Positions 31,653 to 40,155 of a stretch of 40,645 nucleotides of DNA are shown one piece after another. The notes under the pieces were generated by a model. The model did not search any database and was not told the origin of the DNA. It worked only from the letters and a program-made list of their open reading frames with translations. Source of the DNA: an uncultured Collinsella sp. (GTDB lineage: Bacteria; Actinomycetota; Coriobacteriia; Coriobacteriales; Coriobacteriaceae); the NCBI GenBank assembly GCA_902493515.1, contig CABUPE010000022.1, positions 1 through 40,645 on the forward strand. Direction: 5' to 3'. The first letter of the stretch is position 1. Every line of letters begins with the position of its first letter. The position numbers and the translations under genes are program-made.

Positions 31653-32999
31653 ATGATCGATCGCTATACCCGCCCGGAGATGGGACACATCTTCTCCCTC
31701 GAGAACAAGTACGCCATTTGGCAGGAGATCGAGGTTCTGGCCTGCGAGGCCCAGGCGGAGCTCGGCAAGATCGGTATTTCCAAAGACGAGGCCCAGTGGA
31801 TCCGCGACCATGCCAACTTTGAGAAGGCGAAGGTCGATGAGATCGAGGAAGTCACGCGCCACGACGTCATTGCCTTCCTGACCAACATGAAGGAATACAT
31901 CGATGCCGATGTTCCCGAGGACGACCCCAAGCCCAGCCGCTGGGTTCACTATGGCATGACCAGCTCCGATCTGGGCGACACGGCCCTGTGCTACCAGCTC
32001 ACCCAGGCCTGCGACTTGATCATCGAGGACGTCAAAAAACTCGGCGAGATCTGCAAGCGTCGCGCCTTTGAGGAGCGCAACACGCTCTGCGCCGGCCGTA
32101 CTCATGGCATCCATGCCGAGCCGATGACCTTTGGCATGAAGTTTGGCTCTTGGGCCTGGGAGCTCAAGCGCGATCTGGACCGTCTTGAGGATGCCCGCAA
32201 GAACGTTGCCTTTGGTGCCATCTCGGGCGCTGTCGGCACGTACAGCTCCATCGAGCCGTTTGTCGAGGAGTACGTCTGCGAGCACCTGGGCCTGGTTCAC
32301 GACCCGCTGTCCACGCAGGTTATCAGCCGAGACCATCACGCCTATCTCGCCGGCGTTCTCGCCACCACCGCCGCCACCTGCGAGCGCATCGCGACCGAGG
32401 TCCGCAATCTGCAGAAGACTGATACGCTCGAGGCCGAGGAGCCGTTCCGTAAGGGCCAAAAGGGCAGCTCCGCCATGCCGCACAAGCGCAATCCCATCAC
32501 CATGGAGAAGGTCTGCGGTCTGTCGCGCGTCGTGAAGTCCAACGCCCAGGTCGCCTTCGATAACGTCGCCCTGTGGCACGAGCGTGACATTTCGCACTCC
32601 TCTGCCGAGCGTGTCGCCCAGGCCGATAGCTTCATCGCACTCGACCACATGTTCCAGTGCCTCATCCGCGTTATCGACGGCCTGCAGCTGTACCCTGCCC
32701 GCATGATGGCCAACCTCAATAAGACCCGCGGCCTCATCTTCTCCTCCAAGGTGCTGCTCGCCCTCGTCGATACGGGCATCACCCGCGAGGACGCGTACGC
32801 CATTGTGCAGGAGAACGCCATGGCAACCTGGCACGAGGTACAGGATTGTGTCTCCGGCCCCACCTTTAAGGAGCGTCTCGAGGCCGACCCGCGCTGCACC
32901 GTCAGCCAGGAGAAGCTCGACGAGATCTTTGATCCATGGGACTTCCTCACCCGTATCGACACGGTCTTTGATCGTCTGGAGCAGCTGAGCTTCGAGTAG
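31653..32999 (+). CDS. purB: Adenylosuccinate lyase
   Basis: Two steps of purine synthesis: SAICAR to AICAR plus fumarate, and adenylosuccinate to AMP plus fumarate. 448 residues from the ATG at 31653, with AAAGGAG 6 bases upstream; an upstream in-frame extension is spurious. The fumarase/aspartase-superfamily signature is GSSAMPHKRNPITMEKV, with TSSDLGDT and GRTHGIHAEP in the expected places. TACAAT at 31603-31608 is a possible -10. purC lies 4 kb downstream but is not contiguous with it. Confidence 0.97.
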   Translation: MIDRYTRPEMGHIFSLENKYAIWQEIEVLACEAQAELGKIGISKDEAQWIRDHANFEKAKVDEIEEVTRHDVIAFLTNMKEYIDADVPEDDPKPSRWVHYGMTSSDLGDTALCYQLTQACDLIIEDVKKLGEICKRRAFEERNTLCAGRTHGIHAEPMTFGMKFGSWAWELKRDLDRLEDARKNVAFGAISGAVGTYSSIEPFVEEYVCEHLGLVHDPLSTQVISRDHHAYLAGVLATTAATCERIATEVRNLQKTDTLEAEEPFRKGQKGSSAMPHKRNPITMEKVCGLSRVVKSNAQVAFDNVALWHERDISHSSAERVAQADSFIALDHMFQCLIRVIDGLQLYPARMMANLNKTRGLIFSSKVLLALVDTGITREDAYAIVQENAMATWHEVQDCVSGPTFKERLEADPRCTVSQEKLDEIFDPWDFLTRIDTVFDRLEQLSFE

Positions 33000-33025
33000 G
33001 TTCGGGCATAACGTTAGCTTTTTAG

Positions 33026-33063
33026 GGCGCTTTGCTGGTAATGTGTGTTGCCGGCAAAGCGCC
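33026..33063 (+). terminator. Hairpin after purB
   Basis: A 13-bp stem (33026-33038 with 33051-33063, one G-T pair). The T run after it is weak (TCGTTGCATTT), so termination is likely but not certain. Confidence 0.5.
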
Positions 33064-33127
33064 TCGTTGCATTTAGGGAAAGACGGGGATAATAGTCGTC
33101 TCGAATAACATTCTGAGAGGGGATCGC

Positions 33128-33391
33128 ATGATTTCGTTTGATTACAAGCCTCAGGGCGTGTGTGCTCGCAATATTCACCTTGACCTTTCCGATGACGGCA
33201 ACAAGGTGATAGGCGTTGAGTTTACCGGTGGCTGCGACGGCAATCTCAAGGCAATCTCCAAGCTGGTCGAGGGCGCTCCTGCCGATCGCGTAATCGAGGT
33301 TCTCGCCGGTAATACCTGCGGTATGAAAAAGACCTCCTGCGCCGACCAGCTTACGCGCGCCATCGAGGCCGCTCGCGCCGAGATCGCCTAA
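33128..33391 (+). CDS. TSCPD-domain protein (TIGR03905-like)
   Basis: 87 residues. The conserved core is present: GVCARNIHLDLSDDGNKVIGVEFTGGCDGNLKAISKLVEG, then GNTCGMKKTSCADQLTRAIEAA, where TSCADQL corresponds to the TSCPD motif. The four Cys residues suggest metal binding, but the family has no established role; related domains occur at the C-terminus of some ribonucleotide reductases. GAGAGGGGATC precedes the ATG. The stop overlaps the start of the lipoprotein gene (TAATG), so the two are translationally coupled. Confidence 0.88.
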   Translation: MISFDYKPQGVCARNIHLDLSDDGNKVIGVEFTGGCDGNLKAISKLVEGAPADRVIEVLAGNTCGMKKTSCADQLTRAIEAARAEIA

Positions 33392-34602
33392 TGGGTATCG
33401 CCGATCACATCAAGAACGGAATATCGCGTCGCGGCTTTGTACTCGGTGGGGCTGCCGCGGGCGCTGCCACGATGCTTGCCGGATGCTCGAAAAAAACGGG
33501 TACCAGTGATGATGCCGCCGGCGAGCCGCAGGTTATCAAGGACGATTCCAAAATTATCTCGATTACGGATGAGTATGAGGCTGTCGACATCGATCTTGAG
33601 CCGGCGGCGTCGTGGACGCTGCCGCTGGGTACGCTGCTGTACTACTGCGACGGCGATTACGCCGCGGCGATGATGGCGCCCGCATCGGCACTGCACGCCA
33701 ACACACTCGGTGTGCTTAACCTGGGCGATGGCTCGCTTACCACATTAATCGAGGATCCTATCGAGGGCACGGGATATGCATTCTACGATGTCCGTGCCGG
33801 CGACGGCGTATTCGCGTGGGTTGAGATGAACTTTGCCAATTCATCGTGGAAGCTCTACGCTCAAAATCTGTCGGGCGCTTCGCTCTCTGGCGACGTGGTT
33901 GAGCTCGATCGAGGTGGCAAGGACTATGATCCGCCCCTGTTTACGGCGTTCGGGTCATCAGTCATCTGGTATAAAATGCCTTCGGCAGGCGGCAATAAAA
34001 CGAGTAGTGATTCGTTTTGCTATCGTCGCTCGCTTGATGAATCCAAGGCCGAGGCAATTTGGAAATCGACGGGCCGCTTTGCGTCGGCCCCGCGCGCGAG
34101 CGACGGCATTTTGACCATCTCGCCGCGTGTCCGCAACGACGAGGGCGTCTACTACGGCATAACGGCAATCGATCTGACCGACGGCAACAACACCAAGCGT
34201 GCCCAGCTGGTCCTCCCTTCGTCAGTTTCGCCTTTCGAGGCCGTATATATGGGCGATACCTTCGTGTTTTCTATCGAGGCGGCCTATAGTGGCGTGGGCA
34301 GCCTGGGCAATATGGGCACGTATATCGGTAATGAGGGAGGGCCGTACCTCTTTCTGTCACGCGAGCCGCTCGCATGTGCGGCTGGCAAGAAGAATAAATA
34401 CCTTGTTAAGGTACAGGCGTCGCATTTCCTGATCGACACCTCTGCCAAGACCTATGGCTCGCTGCTGTCGCCCGACCGCGCTTTGGAGTATGGCGATTAT
34501 CCAGCTACGGCGGGAAAATCGGACTCATTCCTTACGTACGCCACGGTGCGCAACAGCCAGGGTATACCAGAGACGGTCACTGCACGCCTATTCTCTCTTT
34601 AA
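33391..34602 (+). CDS. Predicted Tat-exported lipoprotein of unknown function
   Basis: 403 residues. The N-terminus ISRRGFVLGGAAAGAATMLAGCSKK has both a twin-arginine motif (SRRGFV) and a lipobox (MLAGC, Cys32), so it should fold before export and be lipid-anchored outside. The mature part is rich in beta-strand-like segments with repeated aromatic/Gly motifs (FAWVEMNFANSSWKLYAQNL, SSVIWYKMPSAGG, VYMGDTFVFSIEAAYSG), suggesting a beta-propeller, but I do not recognise a family. Its ATG overlaps the TSCPD gene stop. The two-component system follows about 150 bp downstream behind a hairpin. Confidence 0.85.
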   Translation: MGIADHIKNGISRRGFVLGGAAAGAATMLAGCSKKTGTSDDAAGEPQVIKDDSKIISITDEYEAVDIDLEPAASWTLPLGTLLYYCDGDYAAAMMAPASALHANTLGVLNLGDGSLTTLIEDPIEGTGYAFYDVRAGDGVFAWVEMNFANSSWKLYAQNLSGASLSGDVVELDRGGKDYDPPLFTAFGSSVIWYKMPSAGGNKTSSDSFCYRRSLDESKAEAIWKSTGRFASAPRASDGILTISPRVRNDEGVYYGITAIDLTDGNNTKRAQLVLPSSVSPFEAVYMGDTFVFSIEAAYSGVGSLGNMGTYIGNEGGPYLFLSREPLACAAGKKNKYLVKVQASHFLIDTSAKTYGSLLSPDRALEYGDYPATAGKSDSFLTYATVRNSQGIPETVTARLFSL

Positions 34603-34661
34603 GCTTAGAGGGGTTAAAAAGGCGCCAACGGGGGAATAAACGCGTTGTAATTGTGAGTACC

Positions 34662-34700
34662 GCCCGCCGAGCTGCCGCGTCATAGCGGCATCCGGCGGGC
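34662..34700. other. Long hairpin between the lipoprotein gene and the response regulator
   Basis: Outer stem 34662-34669 with 34693-34700, inner stem 34673-34678 with 34685-34690. No T run follows. TAAAAT (34711-34716) beyond it could be the -10 of the response-regulator promoter. It could be a weak terminator or a regulatory structure. Confidence 0.45.
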
Positions 34701-34755
34701 TCAGGTGCGTTAAAATGGGCTTGTTCTTAGCTAATTGAGACAGGGGGGCCGTGTT

Positions 34756-35478
34756 ATGGCTTCAGATGCAAAAAAGATTCTGCTGGTCGAGGATGAGAAG
34801 GCAATCCGTGACGCTGTCGCTGCCTATCTCGAGCGCGAGGGCTATTGGGTTGTGGGCGTGGGCGACGGCCAGTCCGCTATCGAGGAGTTCGAGAAGCATC
34901 AGTTCGACCTGGTCGTGCTCGACCTCATGCTCCCTAAGATTCCCGGCGAGCGCGTTTGCCGCACCATTCGCGACACCTCGGATGTCCCCATCATTATGCT
35001 GACGGCCAAGGGCGAGATTGAGGATCGTATTATCGGCCTCGAGCTCGGTGCCGACGACTACCTGATCAAGCCGTTCTCGCCGCGCGAGCTTGTCGCGCGC
35101 GTGCGCGCCTTGTTCCGCCGTGCCCACCAGGCCGATGAGCCGGCCGTCGAGGTGCTCGACTTTGGCGATCTGGTCATCGACATCTCGGGCCACAAGATTT
35201 TGGTCGAGGGCAAGGAAGTCGACCTGACGGCTTCCGAGTTCAAGCTGCTTACCACGCTTGCCCGTCACCCCGGCCGCGTCTACAACCGCATGGAGCTGGT
35301 CGAGAAGGTGCTCGGCTACGACTTTGAGGGTTACGAGCGCACCATCGACAGCCACGTGAAGAACCTTCGCGCCAAGCTGGGCGACGACCCCAAGAAGCCC
35401 AAGTGGCTCTACACCGTCCATGGTGTCGGCTACCGCTTCGAGGCTCCGACCAAGACCGATAAGTCGGACGAGAAATAA
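34756..35478 (+). CDS. OmpR/PhoB-family response regulator
   Basis: 240 residues from the ATG at 34756 (GGGGGG upstream); an in-frame GTG seven codons earlier is less likely. The receiver domain has the acidic pair E12/D13, phospho-acceptor D56 (VVLDLMLP) and the KPFSPREL lysine. The C-terminal winged helix shows DLTASEFKLLTTLARHPGRVYNRMELVEKVLG and TIDSHVKNLRAKLGDDPKKPKWLYTVHGVGYRF. It is 12 bp from the histidine kinase gene and is its cognate partner. The signal and target genes cannot be told from the sequence. Confidence 0.95.
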   Translation: MASDAKKILLVEDEKAIRDAVAAYLEREGYWVVGVGDGQSAIEEFEKHQFDLVVLDLMLPKIPGERVCRTIRDTSDVPIIMLTAKGEIEDRIIGLELGADDYLIKPFSPRELVARVRALFRRAHQADEPAVEVLDFGDLVIDISGHKILVEGKEVDLTASEFKLLTTLARHPGRVYNRMELVEKVLGYDFEGYERTIDSHVKNLRAKLGDDPKKPKWLYTVHGVGYRFEAPTKTDKSDEK

Positions 35479-35490
35479 AGGAAATCACAT

Positions 35491-37056
35491 ATGACACCTG
35501 CGCGCTTTGAAATCGGGCAAAAGCATAAGCAGGAGAACGAGGCGGGTTCCAAGGCTAGTTGGAACACGCCTCGTTCCGATTCGCGGCCAACGATGAGCTA
35601 TCCCTCGCGCATGGCCCTGGCTTTTGCCCTGACATCGCTCATGACGGTATTGGTGCTGGTGGGCGTAGTCTCCGTTGTATGGGGCACGGTTTTTACGGAT
35701 TACACGCGCTCCAATATTGTCGAAATCGCCAATTCCGCTGCCGAAAAGCTGGCAACGTCATATGAGGAAAACGGTTCTTGGACTGCGGGGGAGCTGCGTA
35801 CGGTCGCGACATCGAGTTTGGTGTCCGACGATCTTGGTATGCAGGTCGTCAATAAAAAGGGCGTCATCGTCTACGACGACTCGTGGCCCTCGGCAAGCGC
35901 TACTGCCGATGTACGCGAAAATCAGGCGACGACCGACGGTACGAGCGGAAAGAAGGCATCGCACAGTCCAGTCTCGTCTGCTCCCACCGATTCCAATAGT
36001 GTTGCCAACGTTGAGATCGTGACGTCCTCCGGCGAGCACGTGGGTCAGGTCAAATTGTGGGCGATTGGCTCCGATGCCCTGCTCACCAGGGCAGACTCAG
36101 CATTCAGAGAGAAGACCTTTAACGCCATGGCCCTTGCCGCGGTTGTGGCCGTCTGCATCTCGGTCGTTATCGGAGCGCTCATGTCGCGCATGCTCACCAA
36201 GCCGATTCATCGTATTACCAGCACCGCCAAGCAGATTCGCGATGGAGACCTGTCCGCTCGTACGGGCTTGCGCGGCGATGATGAGATCGATCAGCTGGGA
36301 GAGACCTTCGACGAGATGGCCACCTCGCTCGAAAAGGATATGAAGCACGAGAAGCGCCTGACCTCTGATGTTGCCCACGAGCTGCGTACGCCGCTCATGG
36401 CCATGCTTGCAACGGTCGAGGCCATGCAGGACGGCGTGTATCCCACCGACGACGAGCATCTGGAGACAGTCGCATCCGAGACGCGTCGTCTGGCCCGTCT
36501 GGTGCAGCAGATGCTCGATCTGTCGCGCATGGAAAACAGCACCGCGCCGCTCAACCTGGAACCGGTGGACATGGTTCCGTTCGTACGATCGATTGTGAAC
36601 GGCCAGGAGCGCCTTTTTGCCGACCGTGACCTGCGTTTGCGCTTTGCAGATGAGACGCAGGGTCACGATGACGTTGTCGAGGCAGATCCCGACATGATCA
36701 CGCAATGCGTCATCAACCTCTTGAGTAACGCCATGCGCTATACCCCCGAGGGCGGATGGGTCGTGGTGTCGGTGCTCAGTGACCGTAAACACGTCGATAT
36801 TGCGGTCTCGGACACGGGCATTGGAATCGCCAAGGAAGACCTGTCGCGCATCTTCGGTCGTTTTTGGCGTGCCGACGCCAGTCGCGCCCGCGAGGCGGGT
36901 GGCCTGGGCGTGGGCCTCGCCGTGACCAAGCAGATTGTCGAGCGCCACCATGGCTATATATCCGTGGAGTCGGAGCTTGGAAAGGGTACAACTTTTACGA
37001 TTCATCTGCCACGCGAGCACACGGCGGACGCGGCATCTACTACAATGGAGCACTAG
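35491..37056 (+). CDS. Sensor histidine kinase
   Basis: 521 residues. Cytoplasmic N-terminus of about 40 residues, TM1 about 41-68, an extracytoplasmic sensor region of about 140 residues with a Ser/Thr/Ala-rich stretch, and TM2 about 210-232. HAMP (RMLTKPIHRITSTAKQIRDGDLSARTGLRGDDEIDQLGETF) follows. HisKA has the phospho-acceptor H296 in SDVAHELRTPL. The ATPase domain shows N box INLLSNAMRYT, DTGIGI, FGRFWRAD and GGLGVGLAVTKQI. Partner of the response regulator just upstream. The long sensor region has no fold that I recognise. Confidence 0.94.
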   Translation: MTPARFEIGQKHKQENEAGSKASWNTPRSDSRPTMSYPSRMALAFALTSLMTVLVLVGVVSVVWGTVFTDYTRSNIVEIANSAAEKLATSYEENGSWTAGELRTVATSSLVSDDLGMQVVNKKGVIVYDDSWPSASATADVRENQATTDGTSGKKASHSPVSSAPTDSNSVANVEIVTSSGEHVGQVKLWAIGSDALLTRADSAFREKTFNAMALAAVVAVCISVVIGALMSRMLTKPIHRITSTAKQIRDGDLSARTGLRGDDEIDQLGETFDEMATSLEKDMKHEKRLTSDVAHELRTPLMAMLATVEAMQDGVYPTDDEHLETVASETRRLARLVQQMLDLSRMENSTAPLNLEPVDMVPFVRSIVNGQERLFADRDLRLRFADETQGHDDVVEADPDMITQCVINLLSNAMRYTPEGGWVVVSVLSDRKHVDIAVSDTGIGIAKEDLSRIFGRFWRADASRAREAGGLGVGLAVTKQIVERHHGYISVESELGKGTTFTIHLPREHTADAASTTMEH

Positions 37057-37165
37057 CTTTTCGCTACTCGGTGAAGGAGGGGTTTCGTCCCTGCCGCTCC
37101 GAGTTTGCGAAAACGTGCGGGGGAGAACCCGCATTACTGTCGTATTTAGGTAAGGAGTGACTCAC
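37057..37165 (+). promoter_or_regulatory. Structured leader before purC
   Basis: Between the kinase stop and purC are two possible hairpins: ACTCGG (37066-37071) with CCGAGT (37099-37104) around an inner GGGG/CCCT pairing, and GCGGG (37117-37121) with CCCGC (37128-37132). It does not match the purine, ZTP or PRPP riboswitch motifs as I remember them. It could be an unrecognised control element or incidental pairing. Confidence 0.35.
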
Positions 37166-38053
37166 GTGACAACGATGGAGCGTCGTCCGGATTCCCGTGG
37201 CAAGGTTCGTGATATCTATGATGCCGGTGAAAACCTGCTGATGGTCGCCACCGACCGCATTTCTGCGTTCGACTTCATTCTTCCCGACGAGATTCCGTTT
37301 AAGGGAGAGGTGCTCAACCGCATCTCGGCATTCTGGTTCGATAAGTTTGCCGACATCGTCCCCAACCACCTCGTCTCCATCGACCCGGCGGATTTCCCCG
37401 AGGAGTTTGCCGAGTATCGTGACTATCTCGCTGGTCGCGCCATGCTGGTCAAGAAGGCCCAGACGATTCCTATCGAGTGCATCGTCCGCGGCTATCTGAC
37501 CGGTTCGGGCAAGAAGACCTATGACGAGAACGGCACCGTATGCGGCATCCAGCTGCCCGAGGGTCTGACCGAGGCCTCCAAGCTTCCCGAGCCGCTGTTC
37601 ACGCCGTCCACGAAGGCCGAGATCGGCGACCACGACGAGAACATTTCGTTCGAGCGTTGCTGCGAGATCGTGGGTGAGGATATCGCCGCGCAGATTCGCG
37701 ACCTGTCCCTCAAGATTTACAAGGCTGCCGCCGAGTATGCAGCGACCCGTGGCATCATCATTGCCGACACCAAGTTCGAGTTCGGTGTCATCGATGGCAA
37801 GGTTACGCTGATCGACGAGTGCCTAACGCCCGACTCCAGCCGTTTCTGGCCCGCCGCCAGCTACGAGGAGGGCAAGATTCAGCCCAGCTACGACAAACAA
37901 TTCGTCCGCAATTGGCTCAAAGCCAACTGGGATATGACGGGGGAGACCCCGCACCTGCCCGCTGAGGTCATCGATGGCACGTCCGAGCGCTATCGCGAGG
38001 CCTTCCAGATCATCACGGGCTCCCAGTTCACAAGCATGAAGGAGAACGCATAA
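37166..38053 (+). CDS. purC: Phosphoribosylaminoimidazole-succinocarboxamide synthase
   Basis: SAICAR synthase: joins CAIR and aspartate using ATP, one step before PurB. I choose the GTG at 37166 with AAGGAG 8 bases upstream; an in-frame GTG at 37157 overlaps that site. 295 residues. Family motifs include GKVRDIYD, TDRISAFDFILPDEIPFKGEVLNRIS, IPIECIVRGYLTGSG and LIDECLTPDSSRFWPA. It is longer than the E. coli enzyme (237), resembling the longer form. The next gene starts immediately after the stop. Confidence 0.96.
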   Translation: MTTMERRPDSRGKVRDIYDAGENLLMVATDRISAFDFILPDEIPFKGEVLNRISAFWFDKFADIVPNHLVSIDPADFPEEFAEYRDYLAGRAMLVKKAQTIPIECIVRGYLTGSGKKTYDENGTVCGIQLPEGLTEASKLPEPLFTPSTKAEIGDHDENISFERCCEIVGEDIAAQIRDLSLKIYKAAAEYAATRGIIIADTKFEFGVIDGKVTLIDECLTPDSSRFWPAASYEEGKIQPSYDKQFVRNWLKANWDMTGETPHLPAEVIDGTSERYREAFQIITGSQFTSMKENA

Positions 38054-38629
38054 GTGAGTACCCGTAGCGCCACGAACAAGCGTACGCAATCCCACGAAGT
38101 TACCGGGGTTGCGCGCAAGTCCGCCGCATCTGCTAAACCCGCCCGCCAGGCAGCGAGCTCCGTTCGCGTCGTGCCGGCTTCGTCTAAGGCACGCCGCAAA
38201 GAGCTCGAGAAGGGTGAAAACCTGGAAGGTCTTTCCAAGGAGGAGAAGCGCGCCCGCAAGGCGAAGCAGCGTGCTCGTGAGGATCGTATCTACACGGTGT
38301 CGAATATCCTCCTCAAGCAGGATGAGGACTACACCAAGCGCCGTCGTATCTGGTGGGCCGTGCTCGCCATCGGCATGGTACTCGTCGTGGCAATTTGGGC
38401 TTCGCTCTACTTCGCTCCCGGCGGTACGGTGTCCAGTCCCGTCCAGATGGTCGGCATCGTTTTGTCCTATGTCATCATTCTGGGTGATTTTATCTACGAC
38501 TTCGTTCGTATTCGTCCCCTGCGCAACATGTACCGCGCGCAGGCCGAGGGCATGTCCGAGAACAAGCTTAACGCTCTTATTGAGCGTGCGGCTGCCGAGG
38601 AGGACAAGAAGGACTCCAAGAAGAAGTAG
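38054..38629 (+). CDS. Basic two-helix membrane protein, unknown
   Basis: 191 residues from GTG directly after the purC stop (AAGGAG 9 bases upstream, inside purC). Residues 1-95 are highly basic and probably disordered (many Lys/Arg/Ala/Ser). Two hydrophobic helices (WWAVLAIGMVLVVAIWASLYF about 99-119 and VQMVGIVLSYVIILGDFIYDFV about 128-148) are followed by a charged tail ending KKDSKKK. The family is not recognised. Cotranscribed with purC and closed by a terminator. Confidence 0.83.
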   Translation: MSTRSATNKRTQSHEVTGVARKSAASAKPARQAASSVRVVPASSKARRKELEKGENLEGLSKEEKRARKAKQRAREDRIYTVSNILLKQDEDYTKRRRIWWAVLAIGMVLVVAIWASLYFAPGGTVSSPVQMVGIVLSYVIILGDFIYDFVRIRPLRNMYRAQAEGMSENKLNALIERAAAEEDKKDSKKK

Positions 38630-38659
38630 CGTTTGCATTCATACTTATCGCTAAGATAT

Positions 38660-38690
38660 AAGGCGCGTCGTTTTTGCGGCGCGCCTTTTT
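38660..38690 (+). terminator. Terminator after the purC unit
   Basis: A GC-rich stem (AGGCGCG at 38661-38667 with CGCGCCT at 38680-38686) followed by TTTTT. Confidence 0.88.
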
Positions 38691-38718
38691 ACTGTTCTAT
38701 AGATAGATGGAGTGGCAC

Positions 38719-39999
38719 ATGATTCGAGCTGCCCTGACGGTCGAAGAGGCTCTGGAGGGCATGAAGGCCCTGGAGCCCAAGATTAAAAACTACGCGCGCC
38801 TGGTCGTCTGCAAGGGCGTAAACGTCAAACCCGGCCAGGAGGTTGTCGTTCAGTCTCCGGTCGAGTGCGCGCCTTTTGCCCGCGTGGTGGTCGCGGAGGC
38901 TTATGCCGCCGGCGCTGGCCACGTGACGGTTATTTGGGCCGATGATGCCGTGACGAGGCTCACGTACGAGCATGTCGATAAAAGCTATTTTGAGCAGACG
39001 CCCGAGTGGAAGCGCCTGCAGCTGGATTCCCTGGCCCAGGACGGTGCCTGCTTTATCTTTATCGAGGGTGCGGATCCTGCGGCTCTCAAGGGTATCGATC
39101 CCGCCAAGCCCGCTGCAGCTTCTAAGGCAAGGAACACGCAGTGCAAGGTCTTCCGCCGTGGACTGGATTACAACATCAATCCGTGGTGCATCGCCGGCGC
39201 TCCGGTCGTGGCTTGGGCACACGAGGTGTTCCCGGGAGACGCCGACGAGGTTGCAATCTATAAGCTGTGGAATGCGATTCTGCACACCGCTCGTGCCGAT
39301 GGCCAGGACCCGGAGAGCGACTGGGAGCTTCATGACGCGGCGTTCGAAAAGAACTTGCGCTTCCTGAACGACAATCGTTTTGACCGCCTGCATTACACCG
39401 CGGCAAATGGAACCGATCTGACGATTGGCATGACGAAGGGTCACGAGTGGGCCGGCGGCAAGGGTAAGACGCCCGATGGACACCCCTTCTTCCCCAACAT
39501 CCCCACCGAGGAGGTCTTCACCTCGCCTGATCGTATGCGTGCCGACGGTATCGTGTATTCGGCTATGCCGCTCATTCACCACGGTAACAAGGTTGACGAT
39601 TTTTGGATTAAGTTCAAGGACGGCCGCGTAGTGGACTACGATGCCCGTGTGGGCAAGGCGACGCTTGCGAGCATTATTGACACCGATGAAGGTGCCGCTC
39701 ATCTGGGCGAGGTCGCGCTCATTTCCAAGAACACTCCGATCCGCGAAAGCGGCGTTCTGTTCTATGACACGCTCTATGACGAGAACGCTAGCTGCCATCT
39801 CGCGCTAGGTGTCGGTTTCCCCGAATGCATCGAGGGTGGGTACGACATGTCCAAGGAAGAGCTCCTGGAGCATGGCGTTAACGTCTCGAGCGCGCACGTC
39901 GATTTTATGATCGGCACGGACGACATCGATATTACGGGCATTACGCCTGATGGACGTGAAGTTGTGATTTTCCAGAACGGCCAATGGAGTTGGGAATAG
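38719..39999 (+). CDS. M29-family metallo-aminopeptidase
   Basis: 426 residues from the ATG at 38719, with GGAG 6 bases upstream; the ATG at 38707 has no site. Matches the thermophilic aminopeptidase (AmpS/PepS/aminopeptidase II) family. N-terminal fold: VNVKPGQEVVVQSPVECAPFARVVVAEAYAAGAGHVTVIWAD. The metal-site region in the C-terminal half has NIPTEEVFTSPD, SGVLFYDTLYDENASCHLALG and SSAHVDFMIGTDDIDI, with the Glu, His, Tyr and Asp ligands in place. Likely a cytoplasmic enzyme removing N-terminal residues with two divalent metals. The tRNA-Lys promoter lies across its last codons. Confidence 0.93.
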   Translation: MIRAALTVEEALEGMKALEPKIKNYARLVVCKGVNVKPGQEVVVQSPVECAPFARVVVAEAYAAGAGHVTVIWADDAVTRLTYEHVDKSYFEQTPEWKRLQLDSLAQDGACFIFIEGADPAALKGIDPAKPAAASKARNTQCKVFRRGLDYNINPWCIAGAPVVAWAHEVFPGDADEVAIYKLWNAILHTARADGQDPESDWELHDAAFEKNLRFLNDNRFDRLHYTAANGTDLTIGMTKGHEWAGGKGKTPDGHPFFPNIPTEEVFTSPDRMRADGIVYSAMPLIHHGNKVDDFWIKFKDGRVVDYDARVGKATLASIIDTDEGAAHLGEVALISKNTPIRESGVLFYDTLYDENASCHLALGVGFPECIEGGYDMSKEELLEHGVNVSSAHVDFMIGTDDIDITGITPDGREVVIFQNGQWSWE

Positions 40000-40018
40000 T
40001 CCCAGACCGTGGTACAAT
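39990..40018 (+). promoter_or_regulatory. tRNA-Lys promoter
   Basis: TTGGGA (39990-39995) and TACAAT (40013-40018) with a 17-bp spacer, 10 bp before the tRNA. The -35 lies inside the end of the aminopeptidase gene. Confidence 0.75.
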
Positions 40019-40027
40019 GCCACCCGC

Positions 40028-40103
40028 GGGCCGTTAGCTCAGCTGGCAGAGCAGGGGACTTTTAATCCCAAGGTCCAGGGTTCGAACCCCTGACGGCCCA
40101 CCA
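40028..40103 (+). tRNA. tRNA-Lys (anticodon TTT)
   Basis: Acceptor GGGCCGT (40028-40034) pairs ACGGCCC (40093-40099). D-stem GCTC/GAGC; anticodon loop CTTTTAA with anticodon TTT at 40061-40063. T-loop TTCGAAC, discriminator A, encoded CCA (40101-40103). One G-A apposition tops the anticodon stem. The last 19 bases before the final A are copied at 40261-40279. Confidence 0.96.
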
Positions 40104-40112
40104 TAGAATAGA

Positions 40113-40144
40113 AAAGCGACTGGCGGATGCCGGCCGCTTTTTTG
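40113..40144 (+). terminator. Terminator after tRNA-Lys
   Basis: Stem 40113-40118 with 40135-40140 plus inner CTGGC/GCCGG around a GGAT loop, followed by six T residues and GTT. Confidence 0.85.
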
Positions 40145-40155
40145 TTACCGCGGCA

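Noticed and set aside
31272..32834. 520-codon open frame on minus opposite purB
   Set aside because: Antisense to purB and the tRNA-Gly tail; no domain seen.
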